This document shows positions 55,305-64,000 of a DNA stretch of 64,000 nucleotides, in pieces. Position 1 is the stretch's first letter, and every line of letters begins with the position of its first letter. The DNA comes from Shewanella zhangzhouensis (GTDB lineage: Bacteria; Pseudomonadota; Gammaproteobacteria; Enterobacterales; Shewanellaceae). A model generated the notes under the pieces. It was not told the DNA's origin. It saw nothing but the letters and a program-made list of their open reading frames with translations, and searched no databases. A program made the translations under genes and the position numbers. The stretch is taken from assembly GCF_019457615.1 (NCBI RefSeq), contig NZ_CP080414.1, positions 3,669,501 to 3,733,500 on the forward strand, written 5' to 3'.

Positions 55305-56027
55305 ATGACCAGACAACAGAGTAAGACCCAGGGCATTAACCGGCGCCAGTTTCTGGCGACGACCGCCCGGCTGTCCTGCGCTGTTGCTCTGGCCGGGGGC
55401 GGCATTGCCACAGTCGCCAAATCTCAGCCACTGGGTCCCCAGGCCATTCGGCCGCCGGGGGCGCTGGCCGAACAGGATTTTCTGTCGGCCTGCGTGCGCT
55501 GTGGTTTGTGTGTCGAGGCCTGCCCCTACGATACCCTGAAAATCGCCCGCTGGTTTGAACAGGCGCCCACCGGCACCCCCTGGTTCGAGGCCCGCAAGGT
55601 GCCCTGTGAGATGTGTGATGATATTCCCTGCATCAAGGCCTGCCCCAGCGGCGCCCTCGAGCAGGCACTCACCGACATCGACCAGGCAAAAATGGGCATA
55701 GCGGTACTGATTGATGAGAAAAACTGCCTGAATTTCAAGGGACTAAGATGCGATGTCTGTTACCGGGTTTGCCCGCTGATTGACAATGCCATCACCCTTG
55801 AGCGCTCCCGCAACGAGCGCAGTGGCCATCACGCCATGTTTATCCCTGTTGTGCATCCGGACGCCTGTACCGGCTGCGGCAAGTGTGAACATGCCTGCGT
55901 GCTGGACGAGGCGGCCATCAAGGTATTACCACCCCATATCGCCATGGGCAAAACCGCCGATCACGACACCTATATCGACACCGAAAACACAACCCTGGAG
56001 ATGCTGAATAAGGGGTTTGAACTATGA
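55305..56027 (+). CDS. napG: Ferredoxin-type protein NapG
   Basis: 240 residues. A Tat-type signal (NRRQFLATTARLSC) is followed by four [4Fe-4S] cysteine sets: CVRCGLCVEACP, CEMCDDIPCIKACP, CDVCYRVCP, CTGCGKCEHAC. With NapH it forms a quinol-linked electron path to NapA. 43 bases after napA; its end overlaps napH by 4 bases. Confidence 0.96.
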   Translation: MTRQQSKTQGINRRQFLATTARLSCAVALAGGGIATVAKSQPLGPQAIRPPGALAEQDFLSACVRCGLCVEACPYDTLKIARWFEQAPTGTPWFEARKVPCEMCDDIPCIKACPSGALEQALTDIDQAKMGIAVLIDEKNCLNFKGLRCDVCYRVCPLIDNAITLERSRNERSGHHAMFIPVVHPDACTGCGKCEHACVLDEAAIKVLPPHIAMGKTADHDTYIDTENTTLEMLNKGFEL

Positions 56028-56935
56028 GCACAGCCAAGGTAAACAAGGCACGCTTTGCCGAGGATGCCATCCGCGAGCTCGGTTGGTGGAAGGCGCATCG
56101 CTTTTTGCTTTTGCGCCGCGCCTCTCAGCTGACGGTGCTGGCGCTGTTTGCCATCGGCCCCCTGTGGGGACTGTGGCTGCTCAAGGGCAATCTCTCATCC
56201 AGCTTGCTGCTCGATACCATCCCCATGGCCGACCCGCTGGTCACACTGCAGCTGCTTACCTCTGGCCATGTGCCCGAGGCCAGCCTGCTGATTGGCGCGG
56301 CCGTTATCGGCCTGTTTTATGCGCTGATGGGGGGACGGGTGTTCTGCAGCTGGGTGTGCCCGGTGAATATGGTGACGGATCTGGCGGCATATCTTCGCAG
56401 ACGCTTTACCCTGCCAAGGACCCCGGAGCTGCCCCGCCAGCTGCGCTACTTTATGTTGGCGCTGGTGCTGCTGTTGCCTGTGGTCACAGGTGTGGCCGCC
56501 TGGGAGTGGCTCAACCCAGTGCCAGTGCTTTACCGCGCCGTGCTGTTTGGCGCAGGAGCCGGGCTTGGGCTGCTTGTCGCCATCTTCCTTGCCGACTTGT
56601 TGCTGGTCGAGCGGATGTGGTGCTCGCACCTGTGCCCCAGCGGCGCCCTGTTTGCCCTGCTGGGTAAGCTGAGTCCGGTGAAGATGACCGCGATGAACGC
56701 CAAAGACTGCAATAACTGCATGGATTGCTTCGTGGTCTGCCCCGAGCGTCAGGTGCTCAAACCCTCCCTCAAGGGCCCAAGCCCAATCATCACAGACAGC
56801 GATTGCACCCAGTGCGGCCGCTGTATCGATGTGTGTGCCAAACGCGTATTCCAGTACAAGAACCGATTTACATCCCAGGATAAACCTTTAGAGAAAAGCC
56901 ACCGAATTGCCAAGAAGGCGGAGAACGAACAATGA
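56024..56935 (+). CDS. napH: Quinol dehydrogenase membrane component NapH
   Basis: 303 residues. Several membrane helices (e.g. LTVLALFAIGPLWGLWLL, LALVLLLPVVTGVAAWEWL), CxxxCP motifs CSWVCPVNM and CSHLCPSG, then two ferredoxin sets CNNCMDCFVVCP and CTQCGRCIDVC. Transfers electrons from quinol to NapG. Overlaps napB by 4 bases. Confidence 0.96.
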   Translation: MSTAKVNKARFAEDAIRELGWWKAHRFLLLRRASQLTVLALFAIGPLWGLWLLKGNLSSSLLLDTIPMADPLVTLQLLTSGHVPEASLLIGAAVIGLFYALMGGRVFCSWVCPVNMVTDLAAYLRRRFTLPRTPELPRQLRYFMLALVLLLPVVTGVAAWEWLNPVPVLYRAVLFGAGAGLGLLVAIFLADLLLVERMWCSHLCPSGALFALLGKLSPVKMTAMNAKDCNNCMDCFVVCPERQVLKPSLKGPSPIITDSDCTQCGRCIDVCAKRVFQYKNRFTSQDKPLEKSHRIAKKAENEQ

Positions 56936-57363
56936 AAAAAGTACTCACCTTAGCTGCGCTGTTTGTCGCCATCGCCGGTTGCAGCGGCCAGAATGCCCCC
57001 GTAAATAATGAGCCGGTGAACATCCAGTCGCTGGCGGGAAATGCTGAGCTTACCGATGTGCGCCCGGCCGATGCGCTGCCCACCTACCCCAAGCGTGGCA
57101 CCGCCATCGAGCGTAACTACATAGAGCAGCCACCGCTTATTCCCCACAAGGATGACTACGCCATCAGCTTAAATAAAAATGGCTGTATGAACTGTCACAG
57201 CTGGGAAAAAGCACCGCGGATGAAGGCCACTCCGGTAGCCAAGTCCCACACAGTGGATGCCAAGGGCACCCTGAATGGTCAGAACTACTTCTGTACCCAG
57301 TGCCACGTGGCCCAGGCTGATAACAAGACTGAACTGGTGGAAAACACCTTCAGCACCAAATAA
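56932..57363 (+). CDS. napB: Di-heme cytochrome NapB, possible lipoprotein
   Basis: 143 residues. Two c-heme motifs CMNCH and CTQCH. The N-terminus KKVLTLAALFVAIAGCSGQ has a good lipobox (IAGC), so the protein may be lipid-anchored rather than free in the periplasm. NapB hands electrons to NapA. It ends the operon and is followed by a terminator. No napC is present, so another membrane cytochrome such as CymA or the NapGH pair must supply electrons (known for Shewanella; inference here). Confidence 0.95.
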   Translation: MKKVLTLAALFVAIAGCSGQNAPVNNEPVNIQSLAGNAELTDVRPADALPTYPKRGTAIERNYIEQPPLIPHKDDYAISLNKNGCMNCHSWEKAPRMKATPVAKSHTVDAKGTLNGQNYFCTQCHVAQADNKTELVENTFSTK

Positions 57364-57380
57364 GGCTGTTGCCGTGAATG

Positions 57381-57407
57381 CAAAGCCCCGCAATCGCGGG
57401 GCTTTTT
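57381..57407 (+). terminator. nap operon terminator
   Basis: AAGCCCCGC-aatc-GCGGGGCTT followed by T6, 20 bases past the napB stop. It could also serve argP (convergent). Confidence 0.85.
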
Positions 57408-57439
57408 TCTGCCAATTGAATGATGCAGAAAGAAGGTAC

Positions 57440-58339
57440 TCAGATGTCCTGCCGCCTGAGGCTTTGGCGCGCGGCCGCAGCCAACGCCCGGTAGATAATG
57501 GTGGTGTGCTTGGCCTTGATATTCCAATGCTGCCAGTAAAGGGCCACATCCATGCCAAGCCCGGGGCAAAGGTCAACCAAAGTACCTGCACTAATCAACT
57601 TGTCGGCCTGCAGATGCCCCACCAGCCCGTAGCCCAGGTGTTGCACTATGGCATCCAGAAAACCTTCCGACGAGGGCACTGTATGCTGATAAAAACCATT
57701 GGCAGGCATGGAGAAATAGCTCGACAGAAAGCGCTCGTGCAGCCTGTCCTTGGTAGAGAAAATTACCGCCGGAGCCTGACTCAGGGCTTCGGTGGTGAGG
57801 CCGTCGGCGAAAAAGCGCGCCACAAAGTCTGGCGTGGCCACACAGCGATAATGCATCACCCCTAAAAATTCACTGGAGCAGCCCGCCATGGGCTCAGCGG
57901 TGGTGGTCACGCAGCCCACCGCATCGCCATTTTTCAAGAGGTTATGGGTGTAAGACTCGTCATCCACAATCAGCTTCATCAGCCAGCCATAGCGGGCAAA
58001 CAGCGGGCTTAACGCCGGTAAGAACCAGGTGGCGAGGCTATCGGCATTGACTGCTATGGCAATCTGGGTCGGCTTGCCCGGGTCTTCGGCATTAAGCTCG
58101 CTGCCGAGTTCACTCTCAAGCAGTGCAACCTGGCGGTAGTGGCGCAAGAGGCGCTTGCCGGCGGGGGTTGGCGTAACAGGCACAGAGCGAATAAGCAGCG
58201 ACTGACCTATGCGCTCTTCAAGCTGGCGAATCCGCTGTGATACCGCCGATTGGGTGATACACAGCACCTTGGCGGCACGCTCAAAACCACCGGCTTCCAC
58301 CACTGCCGCCAGCGCCTTTAAATTGGTGTAATCCAGCAT
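57440..58339 (-). CDS. argP: LysR-family regulator ArgP
   Basis: 299 residues from the ATG at 58339 (AGGGG 6 bases upstream); a longer frame to 58378 is unlikely. N-terminal HTH: LKALAAVVEAGGFERAAKVLCITQSAVSQRIRQLEE. The C-terminal part is the effector domain. The divergent gene is argO. In E. coli ArgP senses arginine and lysine and activates argO. Convergent with nap terminator. Confidence 0.92.
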   Translation of the reverse strand: MLDYTNLKALAAVVEAGGFERAAKVLCITQSAVSQRIRQLEERIGQSLLIRSVPVTPTPAGKRLLRHYRQVALLESELGSELNAEDPGKPTQIAIAVNADSLATWFLPALSPLFARYGWLMKLIVDDESYTHNLLKNGDAVGCVTTTAEPMAGCSSEFLGVMHYRCVATPDFVARFFADGLTTEALSQAPAVIFSTKDRLHERFLSSYFSMPANGFYQHTVPSSEGFLDAIVQHLGYGLVGHLQADKLISAGTLVDLCPGLGMDVALYWQHWNIKAKHTTIIYRALAAAARQSLRRQDI

Positions 58340-58481
58340 GCTTGCCCCTGAATCGCCAGCGCCTGTTAACAGACTCAAAACATCATAAGAGTTACTAATA
58401 TCCCATAAAAAACATTAGTTATCTTAATTATTTTTTCTTGGATAAGCTGCGCTCAATTGCTACACAACCGAGGAAAAACCC

Positions 58482-59108
58482 GTGGAAACCGCATTCGTTC
58501 AGGGGCTGGCCATAGGCGCCAGCCTGATCATCGCCGTTGGCGCCCAAAACGCCTTTGTACTCAAGCAGGGGATCATGCGCGCCCACAGTCTGCCCATTGC
58601 CCTGACCTGCTCCATCATAGATGCGCTGATGATTGCTGCCGGCGTGGCCGGACTGGGGTCGCTGGTGCTGGCGTTTCCGATGCTGAAACACGCTGCCAGC
58701 CTGGGCGGAGCCGCCTTCTTGATTTGGTACGGCACCAATGCCCTCAAGGCCTCCTTCAGCGATAAGGAAATGGATTTGTCCAAGGCCACAGGCGCGGGCA
58801 GCCTCAAGGCTGCGCTGATGACCACCCTCGCCATCAGCTTTTTGAACCCGCACCTGTATCTGGATACCGTGGTGTTGCTGGGCTCCATCAGCACCCAGTT
58901 TTCCGGCCCCGACCGCCAGTGGTTTGGTGCAGGCGCGGTACTGGCCTCGTTTGTGTGGTTCTTTACCTTGAGTTTTGGCGCCAGACTGATGGCACCGATG
59001 TTTGCCAAGCCTGCCGCCTGGCGCTATCTGGACCGCTTTATCTTTGTGACCATGTACGCCATTGCCATCGCGCTGCTGTGGCCATACATCGGCGCGATGC
59101 TCACCTGA
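58482..59108 (+). CDS. argO: Arginine exporter ArgO (LysE family)
   Basis: 208 residues, about six membrane helices. The LysE signature GASLIIAVGAQNAFVLKQGI is at the N-terminus and SFLNPHLYLDTVVLLG follows. It exports arginine and related basic amino acids. It is divergent from argP with 142 bases between, the classic layout for ArgP-controlled argO. A short copy of its 3' end lies just downstream (59117-59154). Confidence 0.94.
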   Translation: METAFVQGLAIGASLIIAVGAQNAFVLKQGIMRAHSLPIALTCSIIDALMIAAGVAGLGSLVLAFPMLKHAASLGGAAFLIWYGTNALKASFSDKEMDLSKATGAGSLKAALMTTLAISFLNPHLYLDTVVLLGSISTQFSGPDRQWFGAGAVLASFVWFFTLSFGARLMAPMFAKPAAWRYLDRFIFVTMYAIAIALLWPYIGAMLT

Positions 59109-59116
59109 ACACCGTA

Positions 59117-59154
59117 ATCTTTGTGAACATGTACGCCAGTGCCAGCGCGCTGCC
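59117..59154 (+). repeat. Imperfect copy of the argO 3' segment
   Basis: ATCTTTGTGAACATGTACGC at 59117 and the bases that follow resemble argO bases 59040-59077 (ATCTTTGTGACCATGTACGC ...), with four or five mismatches over about 38 bases and an offset of 77 bases. Read in the same frame it gives IFVNMYASASALPA-stop against IFVTMYAIAIALLWPYIG in argO. Confidence 0.75.
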
Positions 59155-59357
59155 GGCCTGAATCCCGTAATTAGCTGCTGCATCGCCTCCTTTCAGTGGG
59201 AGTCGCTGCGGCTGTGTAATGTCGCCCCCGGACCTCTGTCAGAAAGTCGTATGAATCTCAGCGACTGTGAGCGGCTTCCCTGTTAACGACTCGATAAAGC
59301 CCGCGATGTCATTTATGATTGGCTGTCTTTAGCCATATCTTTAAATTGGACTTTTTG

Positions 59358-61085
59358 ATGCTTACGCGCGCTGTGTCATTGATGACAAGGATGATGTTAT
59401 TGCTTATCTGCGCATTTGCCGGACCGCTGCTGGCCGCATCGCAATCCACCACCAACCTCATTAACGTCGGTGATGGTGACATCGCATTGAAAGAGTTTGT
59501 CATGGGTTATTTTGTCGACCCGAGCCAGCAGATGTCATTGGCCGAGGTGCAGCAGCAGGAGTTTATCCCAAGCGGCAGCAGCATCACCCTGGGCACCAAT
59601 GCCAAGACCACCTGGTCACGGCTGGACATCCACAATACTGCAAGCCACAGTCGCCGCTTATTCGTCCATCATCCCCATGCCTACCATTTAGAAAGCATCG
59701 GCTTTTACGAAACACGCCAGGGTGAGCTGTTAAATCAGGCCGATATTCACCTGGACAGGGATGAGTCCCATCCCATGATGTTTGGTGGCAGCGCCGTATT
59801 TGCTTTCGTTATCGCCCCCGATGAGTACAAAACCATCTACATCAAGAATGTGACCTTCTCCCATCAATGGTACAGCCTGCAACTATTCGACGAAGCGCAT
59901 TCCAAACGCGCGCTGGTGGGCAGTGGCAACTACATAGCACTGCTGGTTGGCATGATGCTGGCGCTGATGATTTACAACTTCTTTTTGTATCTGTCGGCCC
60001 GCAAAGTAGAAAACGTGGTGTACGCCCTCTACCTCATCTCGGGCACCATTTGGGTGGGCTTGTCCTATGGGGTGGCAGCCAACTTTTTGGGCATTTACAG
60101 CGCTGCCATACTGCAGCTCAACTCAAACCTGCTCAGCATGCCAAGCTTTTTGGTGTTGTTTATGATGCTGATTTTCGAGACCCGCCGCCGCTATCCCAGG
60201 GAGCATCTGGCGCTGAGCCTGATCCTGACGCTGCTGGTTGCAGACTTTATCTACAGCCTGTTTGATGTGGTGGGCGCCCTCAAGCCCGCCAGCACCCTGG
60301 CGGCCATGATGATGGTGGTCACCTTTGGCGTGTCATTGTCTTTGTGGCGTAAAGGTGAGCCCCTGGCCAAGTATTTCCTGCTGGGGCATTCGATGTTTAT
60401 CGTCTTCAATATGCTGGCGGTTTTTTATTACAAGGGCTTAAGCCAGGCCAATCAAATCAACAGCCATGGCGTCGGCATCGGCATCCTGCTGGAAGCATTA
60501 ATGATGGCCTTCATTCTGTCGTACCGGATTAAAACCCTTGAGCAGCTCAAGGCCAAACAGGGAGAGCTCAAGCGCCAGGCCAACACAGATCCCATGACGC
60601 ACCTCTTTAACCGCCGCTACTTTGATGTGACCAGCCCGCTGCTGCTGACGGAGGCCAAAGCGACGGGCGCCCACTGGACCCTGTTGATAATCGACATTGA
60701 TAATTTCAAGACCATTAACGACACCTATGGCCACCATGTGGGCGATCTGGTGATAATCGAATTTGCCGCCGTGCTCAAACAAAACCAGCGACCGCAGGAT
60801 ATTGCCTGTCGCTTCGGTGGTGATGAGTTTGTGTTGCTGCTCAACTGCAATCTTGAAAATGCCACCCGTATTGCCGAGCGCATCCGCGCACACGCAGAAA
60901 GCCTGGCGGTCACCATTCCCGAAGGGCAAAAGCTGCATTTCACCGTGAGTATCGGGGTGCATGCTGTGCTGCCGGGGACTGATAGTATGCAAGAAGCACT
61001 GCAGGGCGCCGATGCGGCCCTCTATGAATCCAAGAGACAGGGGCGCAATAAGGTCATCAGCCGCTTGAACGACTCAGCGGCATAG
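59358..61085 (+). CDS. 7TM-DISM diguanylate cyclase
   Basis: 575 residues from ATG at 59358 (an ATG at 59382 is alternative). A signal peptide (MMLLLICAFAGPLLAAS) leads to a periplasmic 7TMR-DISMED2-like domain. Seven helices follow (LLVGMMLALMIYNFFLYLS onward), then a GGDEF domain with DPMTHLFNRRYFD, DIDNFKTINDTYGHHVGD and CRFGGDEF. An RPQD inhibitory site is 5 residues before the active site. It should synthesise cyclic-di-GMP. Same architecture as the protein at 35395. Confidence 0.93.
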   Translation: MLTRAVSLMTRMMLLLICAFAGPLLAASQSTTNLINVGDGDIALKEFVMGYFVDPSQQMSLAEVQQQEFIPSGSSITLGTNAKTTWSRLDIHNTASHSRRLFVHHPHAYHLESIGFYETRQGELLNQADIHLDRDESHPMMFGGSAVFAFVIAPDEYKTIYIKNVTFSHQWYSLQLFDEAHSKRALVGSGNYIALLVGMMLALMIYNFFLYLSARKVENVVYALYLISGTIWVGLSYGVAANFLGIYSAAILQLNSNLLSMPSFLVLFMMLIFETRRRYPREHLALSLILTLLVADFIYSLFDVVGALKPASTLAAMMMVVTFGVSLSLWRKGEPLAKYFLLGHSMFIVFNMLAVFYYKGLSQANQINSHGVGIGILLEALMMAFILSYRIKTLEQLKAKQGELKRQANTDPMTHLFNRRYFDVTSPLLLTEAKATGAHWTLLIIDIDNFKTINDTYGHHVGDLVIIEFAAVLKQNQRPQDIACRFGGDEFVLLLNCNLENATRIAERIRAHAESLAVTIPEGQKLHFTVSIGVHAVLPGTDSMQEALQGADAALYESKRQGRNKVISRLNDSAA

Positions 61086-61538
61086 CCTGCTCATGACTTT
61101 GTTACTGATGTATTAACAATTTGGTGGCAACGCCTGCGCGCCGACGTTAACCGGTAATAGACGCCTTGCCGCCCGATGACGTCGGCGGCGAACACCCGCA
61201 ATAACCCCGGAAAGAGGCTCCCGGCATCCCCTTACCGCATTTTCCGACGTGGTGAAAAACCTTTCTGCTTATCAAGCACTTTCGTTGCTGCCTGCATTAA
61301 ACCAGCAACTATTTGTTAAAAATGAGACCTATATCCAAAGTGGTATTAACAAATGCTGCCCAGGTCAAAAACTGTTCTGCCCAGTCATCGTACTATCCCT
61401 TTCGAGGCATTGTGCACTCAATAAAAATTAAAAGTACCCAGCGTTTGTACGATGTGATCCACGGCGTCAGGTTCAGAGTCTTAGCTCTCAGCCTGGAGCG
61501 GGCGCCAAACATCGCAACCTCTGGGGCAAAAGGAGATT
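61086..61538. other. Intergenic region upstream of the multiheme cytochrome gene
   Basis: About 450 bases. No gene supported. The promoter of the cytochrome gene must be here. I do not see a convincing CRP or FNR box. AT-rich parts are at 61310-61345 and 61420-61440. Confidence 0.4.
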
Positions 61539-63584
61539 ATGATGAGAAAATTCACCTCCAGAAAGCTGGCATATCTGGTAGCCGTGGTTCTGACCGGGGC
61601 TTTGGCAGGTTGCGGTGATGATGGTAAAGATGGTGTAGATGGCGCGCCTGGAACGCCCGGTACCCCCGGTACGCCCGGTACCCCCGGTGAGCCTTGGTCC
61701 CCCCCCCCTGTTACCAGTTCCACCGTGACCAATCTGAAAGTGATCAACTATAGCTTCGAAGAAGGGGCTATCAGCTACGAATTTGAGATCACCGATGAAA
61801 ACAACAACCCAATCAATGGCCTGGTGAACGCACAGGCTAAAGTGGCTGCCCTGACCTCCAAAGGTTATATCAATAACCGTGATGAAGCCGATATCAACGG
61901 CATCGCCGACAATGTCGCTATTGGCGGCGCGGCGACCCAGGCCACCGAAGGCGCGGTACTGACTGTGATTGACGATGGTCATTACAAGTTCAGCGCCCCC
62001 ATGAAAGGGGTTAATGCAGGTACCGAAGGCATCGTCTGGCTGCGTGTGGGCGGTAACGATGGTATTGCCACCTCAGCACCTCTGGTGGTGAACAAGCCCG
62101 AAGGCACTCACTCCACCACGACCGAAGCCTGTTTCTCCTGCCACGTGGATTACTCCACCAGCCCACGCCGCCACTCAAGCTATGTAGCACAGGGAATGGA
62201 CGGCGAAGTCGACTTTGTTGAAGGCTGTCAGGTATGTCACGGCCAGGTGAGTCGTCAGGTCAAGAATGAACAAGGCTTCTCTGTTGGGGGCTATGCATCC
62301 AATACTCTGTCCAAGATTGGTCACATCAATCACCAGGAGTTTGAAACCGGCTTTAGCGTGATGAACTGTACCTCTTGCCACAGTGAGCCTACTATCAACG
62401 TCGGCCTCACCGGTCCTGGCTGTATCGACTGTCACGACACAGGCGGCATCCCAGGCGATATCATCCCAGGCAATGGCGCAGATCTGCGTAAGCTGCACGA
62501 AGGCAAGACTGCCATCACCTCTAACAAAGCGATTAACGACGGCTACAAGGTCACTGGTACTGCACCAGCCTGGTTCCCTGATTCAGGTACTGCGGGTCAA
62601 TGGTGTACAACTCTGTCGCTGTTTAAGATAGATGCTGACACCGGCGCCGAAACCCTGGTTGACCTCCATGAGCTGTTTGATGATACCCAGACAACTCATA
62701 ATCCTGACAAGCCAATTAACTATGTAGGTTCATACCTGCACGGCGTGTACAACGACAGCGTCGTTGGCCGTATTACATCAGCCTACGATTACGGCTACGA
62801 CGCCGAGGGTCGCAAGACCATGTGTTATGCCCAAGATGCTGGCCACGGAAAACCACATGTCGTCGGCTCAACACCTGACCTGTCAGCGTGGGCCGGTGCT
62901 GGCTTGATGGCATCACTGCGTGTCAGCTTCACCGCCAAAGACTACACAGGCGCCGAATCTGATGTAGTGACCATCCATGGCTACACCGATGTGGCCTCAC
63001 AAGCCGATGGTGCTGTGACTGCTTACGAGCGTCGTCACAACGTCGACAGCGAGTCTTGCACCACCTGTCACAACAGCGAAGCCAACTTCCACAAGAATGG
63101 TAACTTCGCCGAAGGTGGCCTGGGCTGTGTGGCCTGTCACAACAACGGTCAGGACCGCAGTGCCGGTGGCTCAGGCCCAGGCTTCGGCCCCATGGTGCAC
63201 AGCATGCACTGGGGTGTGGGCAGCAAGAGCCTGGATGCGGACGGCGAGGAAGTGTCCAACGCCGCCAGCGCCATTGCACCACAAACCAGCTGTGTGGCCT
63301 GTCACGCCGATGGCGCCATGGACCTGAACGAGATCCCCAACCAGTTCATCAAGGCCCGCGCCTATGGTGTCAGTGGTAAGATGGCCAGCCCGGTTACGGC
63401 CAACTGCTATGCCTGTCACACCAAGGATTCGGCCCTGAGCCACATGAAGTCCATGGGCGGTACCATCTCTGATGACGTACCTGCGACCGGTTGGTACACC
63501 CTGTCTACCCAGGAATCCTGTGCCGTTTGCCACAACCCAGGCAATAGCGCAGGCATCGAAAAGTATCACAAGTTTACTCGCTGA
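61539..63584 (+). CDS. Outer-surface multiheme cytochrome of the MtrC/OmcA family (nine CXXCH)
   Basis: 681 residues. Lipoprotein signal KLAYLVAVVLTGALAGC (lipobox LAGC), then a short collagen-like (Gly-x-Pro) spacer. Nine c-heme motifs: CFSCH, CQVCH, CTSCH, CIDCH in the first half and CTTCH, CVACH, CVACH, CYACH, CAVCH in the second. Between them lies a beta domain without heme. This is the MtrC/OmcA layout of surface decaheme cytochromes that pass electrons to metals or flavins outside the cell. Known members have ten hemes (some eleven); I see one motif fewer in the first half. Ends in a terminator. No mtrA/mtrB in view. Confidence 0.9.
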   Translation: MMRKFTSRKLAYLVAVVLTGALAGCGDDGKDGVDGAPGTPGTPGTPGTPGEPWSPPPVTSSTVTNLKVINYSFEEGAISYEFEITDENNNPINGLVNAQAKVAALTSKGYINNRDEADINGIADNVAIGGAATQATEGAVLTVIDDGHYKFSAPMKGVNAGTEGIVWLRVGGNDGIATSAPLVVNKPEGTHSTTTEACFSCHVDYSTSPRRHSSYVAQGMDGEVDFVEGCQVCHGQVSRQVKNEQGFSVGGYASNTLSKIGHINHQEFETGFSVMNCTSCHSEPTINVGLTGPGCIDCHDTGGIPGDIIPGNGADLRKLHEGKTAITSNKAINDGYKVTGTAPAWFPDSGTAGQWCTTLSLFKIDADTGAETLVDLHELFDDTQTTHNPDKPINYVGSYLHGVYNDSVVGRITSAYDYGYDAEGRKTMCYAQDAGHGKPHVVGSTPDLSAWAGAGLMASLRVSFTAKDYTGAESDVVTIHGYTDVASQADGAVTAYERRHNVDSESCTTCHNSEANFHKNGNFAEGGLGCVACHNNGQDRSAGGSGPGFGPMVHSMHWGVGSKSLDADGEEVSNAASAIAPQTSCVACHADGAMDLNEIPNQFIKARAYGVSGKMASPVTANCYACHTKDSALSHMKSMGGTISDDVPATGWYTLSTQESCAVCHNPGNSAGIEKYHKFTR

Positions 63585-63663
63585 TACCGGGCGCGACGCC
63601 AGAGCGATGCCAGGGTAATACCTCAGTCGTTCTGGTCAGGCAGTTAAAAACCCGATAACACAA

Positions 63664-63692
63664 AACGCCTCCTTAACGGAGGCGTTTTTTTA
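63664..63692 (+). terminator. Terminator of the multiheme cytochrome gene
   Basis: AACGCCTCC-ttaac-GGAGGCGTT followed by T6, about 80 bases past the stop. Confidence 0.85.
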
Positions 63693-64000
63693 TGTTGATT
63701 CCCCGGCCCGGCAGCCTCAGTTGCCGCAGCCTCAGTTACTGCCGAATTTTCCGGCTTTCTTGGTCCGCAGCCCTCAGTCCACAACCCTTAGTCCGCAACA
63801 CTTAGTCCGCAACCCCGGCCTTGCCTGCGGGAAGCGGGGCATCACAGTGGGACTATACTCACTGAAACCCAAGAATTGGCGCATGCACAGCGCCAACGCC
63901 CTGACATTCACTCACGCTGTTTGAAACACCTGCACTGACAGGGGCCAAGCCGTTGCAGGCATGGCCCACGGCAAGACCTGAGCTTCGGAGAATCCAAAAT
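63693..64000. other. Right-end stretch with degenerate short repeats
   Basis: About 300 bases to the window edge. GCAGCCTCAGT / GCAGCCCTCAGTCC / ACAACCCTTAGTCC / GCAACACTTAGTCC and relatives recur between 63711 and 63813, about 14-17 bases apart in the densest part. No supported gene. Confidence 0.5.

Overview
The window looks like chromosomal DNA of a gammaproteobacterium, most probably a Shewanella (inference from gene content). The pointers are a surface MtrC/OmcA-family multiheme cytochrome, an ExeM-type extracellular nuclease with a lamin-tail domain, a napDAGHB operon without napC, a complete nqrABCDEF operon, a curli locus with a very long curlin subunit, and several cyclic-di-GMP proteins. 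Most genes are GC-rich. The main AT-rich, atypical stretch is about 23.6-26.2 kb. I saw no rRNA, tRNA, CRISPR array, transposase or integrase.

Layout. 0-2.1 kb: 5' part of exeM on the minus strand, cut by the window edge. 2.8-5.6 kb: csgB-csgA, convergent with a csgD-like LuxR regulator. 6-8.4 kb: serA and ygfZ. 8.5-15 kb: an HD-GYP response regulator downstream of a 1763-residue hybrid histidine kinase. 15.2-17 kb: a sodium:alanine/glycine symporter behind a tandem glycine riboswitch. 17.3-23.2 kb: a DUF3332-like lipoprotein, a three-gene ABC/AttH operon and a DUF3144-like protein. 23.2-26.2 kb: accessory patch with two cassette-like genes (one apparently starting at ATC), inverted and direct repeats, and a two-gene operon of very small proteins beside iteron-like repeats. 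26.2-29.5 kb: a cold-shock protein, an Ala/Ser-rich secreted protein and rlmI. 29.6-34.4 kb: an EEP-family phosphohydrolase whose 3' end is repeated about five times in tandem, then a DUF3857/transglutaminase protein with a partner lipoprotein. 34.5-45.4 kb: nitroreductase, a diguanylate cyclase, mrcB, hrpB, a GGDEF-EAL protein, thpR and an acetyltransferase. 45.5-51.4 kb: nqr operon. 52.5-57.4 kb: nap operon. 57.4-59.1 kb: argP and divergent argO. 59.3-61.1 kb: another diguanylate cyclase. 61.5-63.6 kb: the multiheme cytochrome.

Functional links. Cyclic-di-GMP turnover recurs (HD-GYP protein, two 7TM-DISM GGDEF proteins, one GGDEF-EAL protein) in the same window as CsgD/curli, whose expression depends on this signal in other enterobacteria-like systems. 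Respiration is the other theme: Na+-pumping NADH dehydrogenase, periplasmic nitrate reductase and an outer-surface electron conduit.

The most unusual observations are the tandem copies of a gene's 3' end at 29.6-29.95 kb and a smaller similar duplication behind argO, the apparent ATC start at 24164, the small-protein operon with direct repeats at 25.5-26.06 kb, the silk-like secreted protein, and the cytochrome with nine rather than ten CXXCH motifs.
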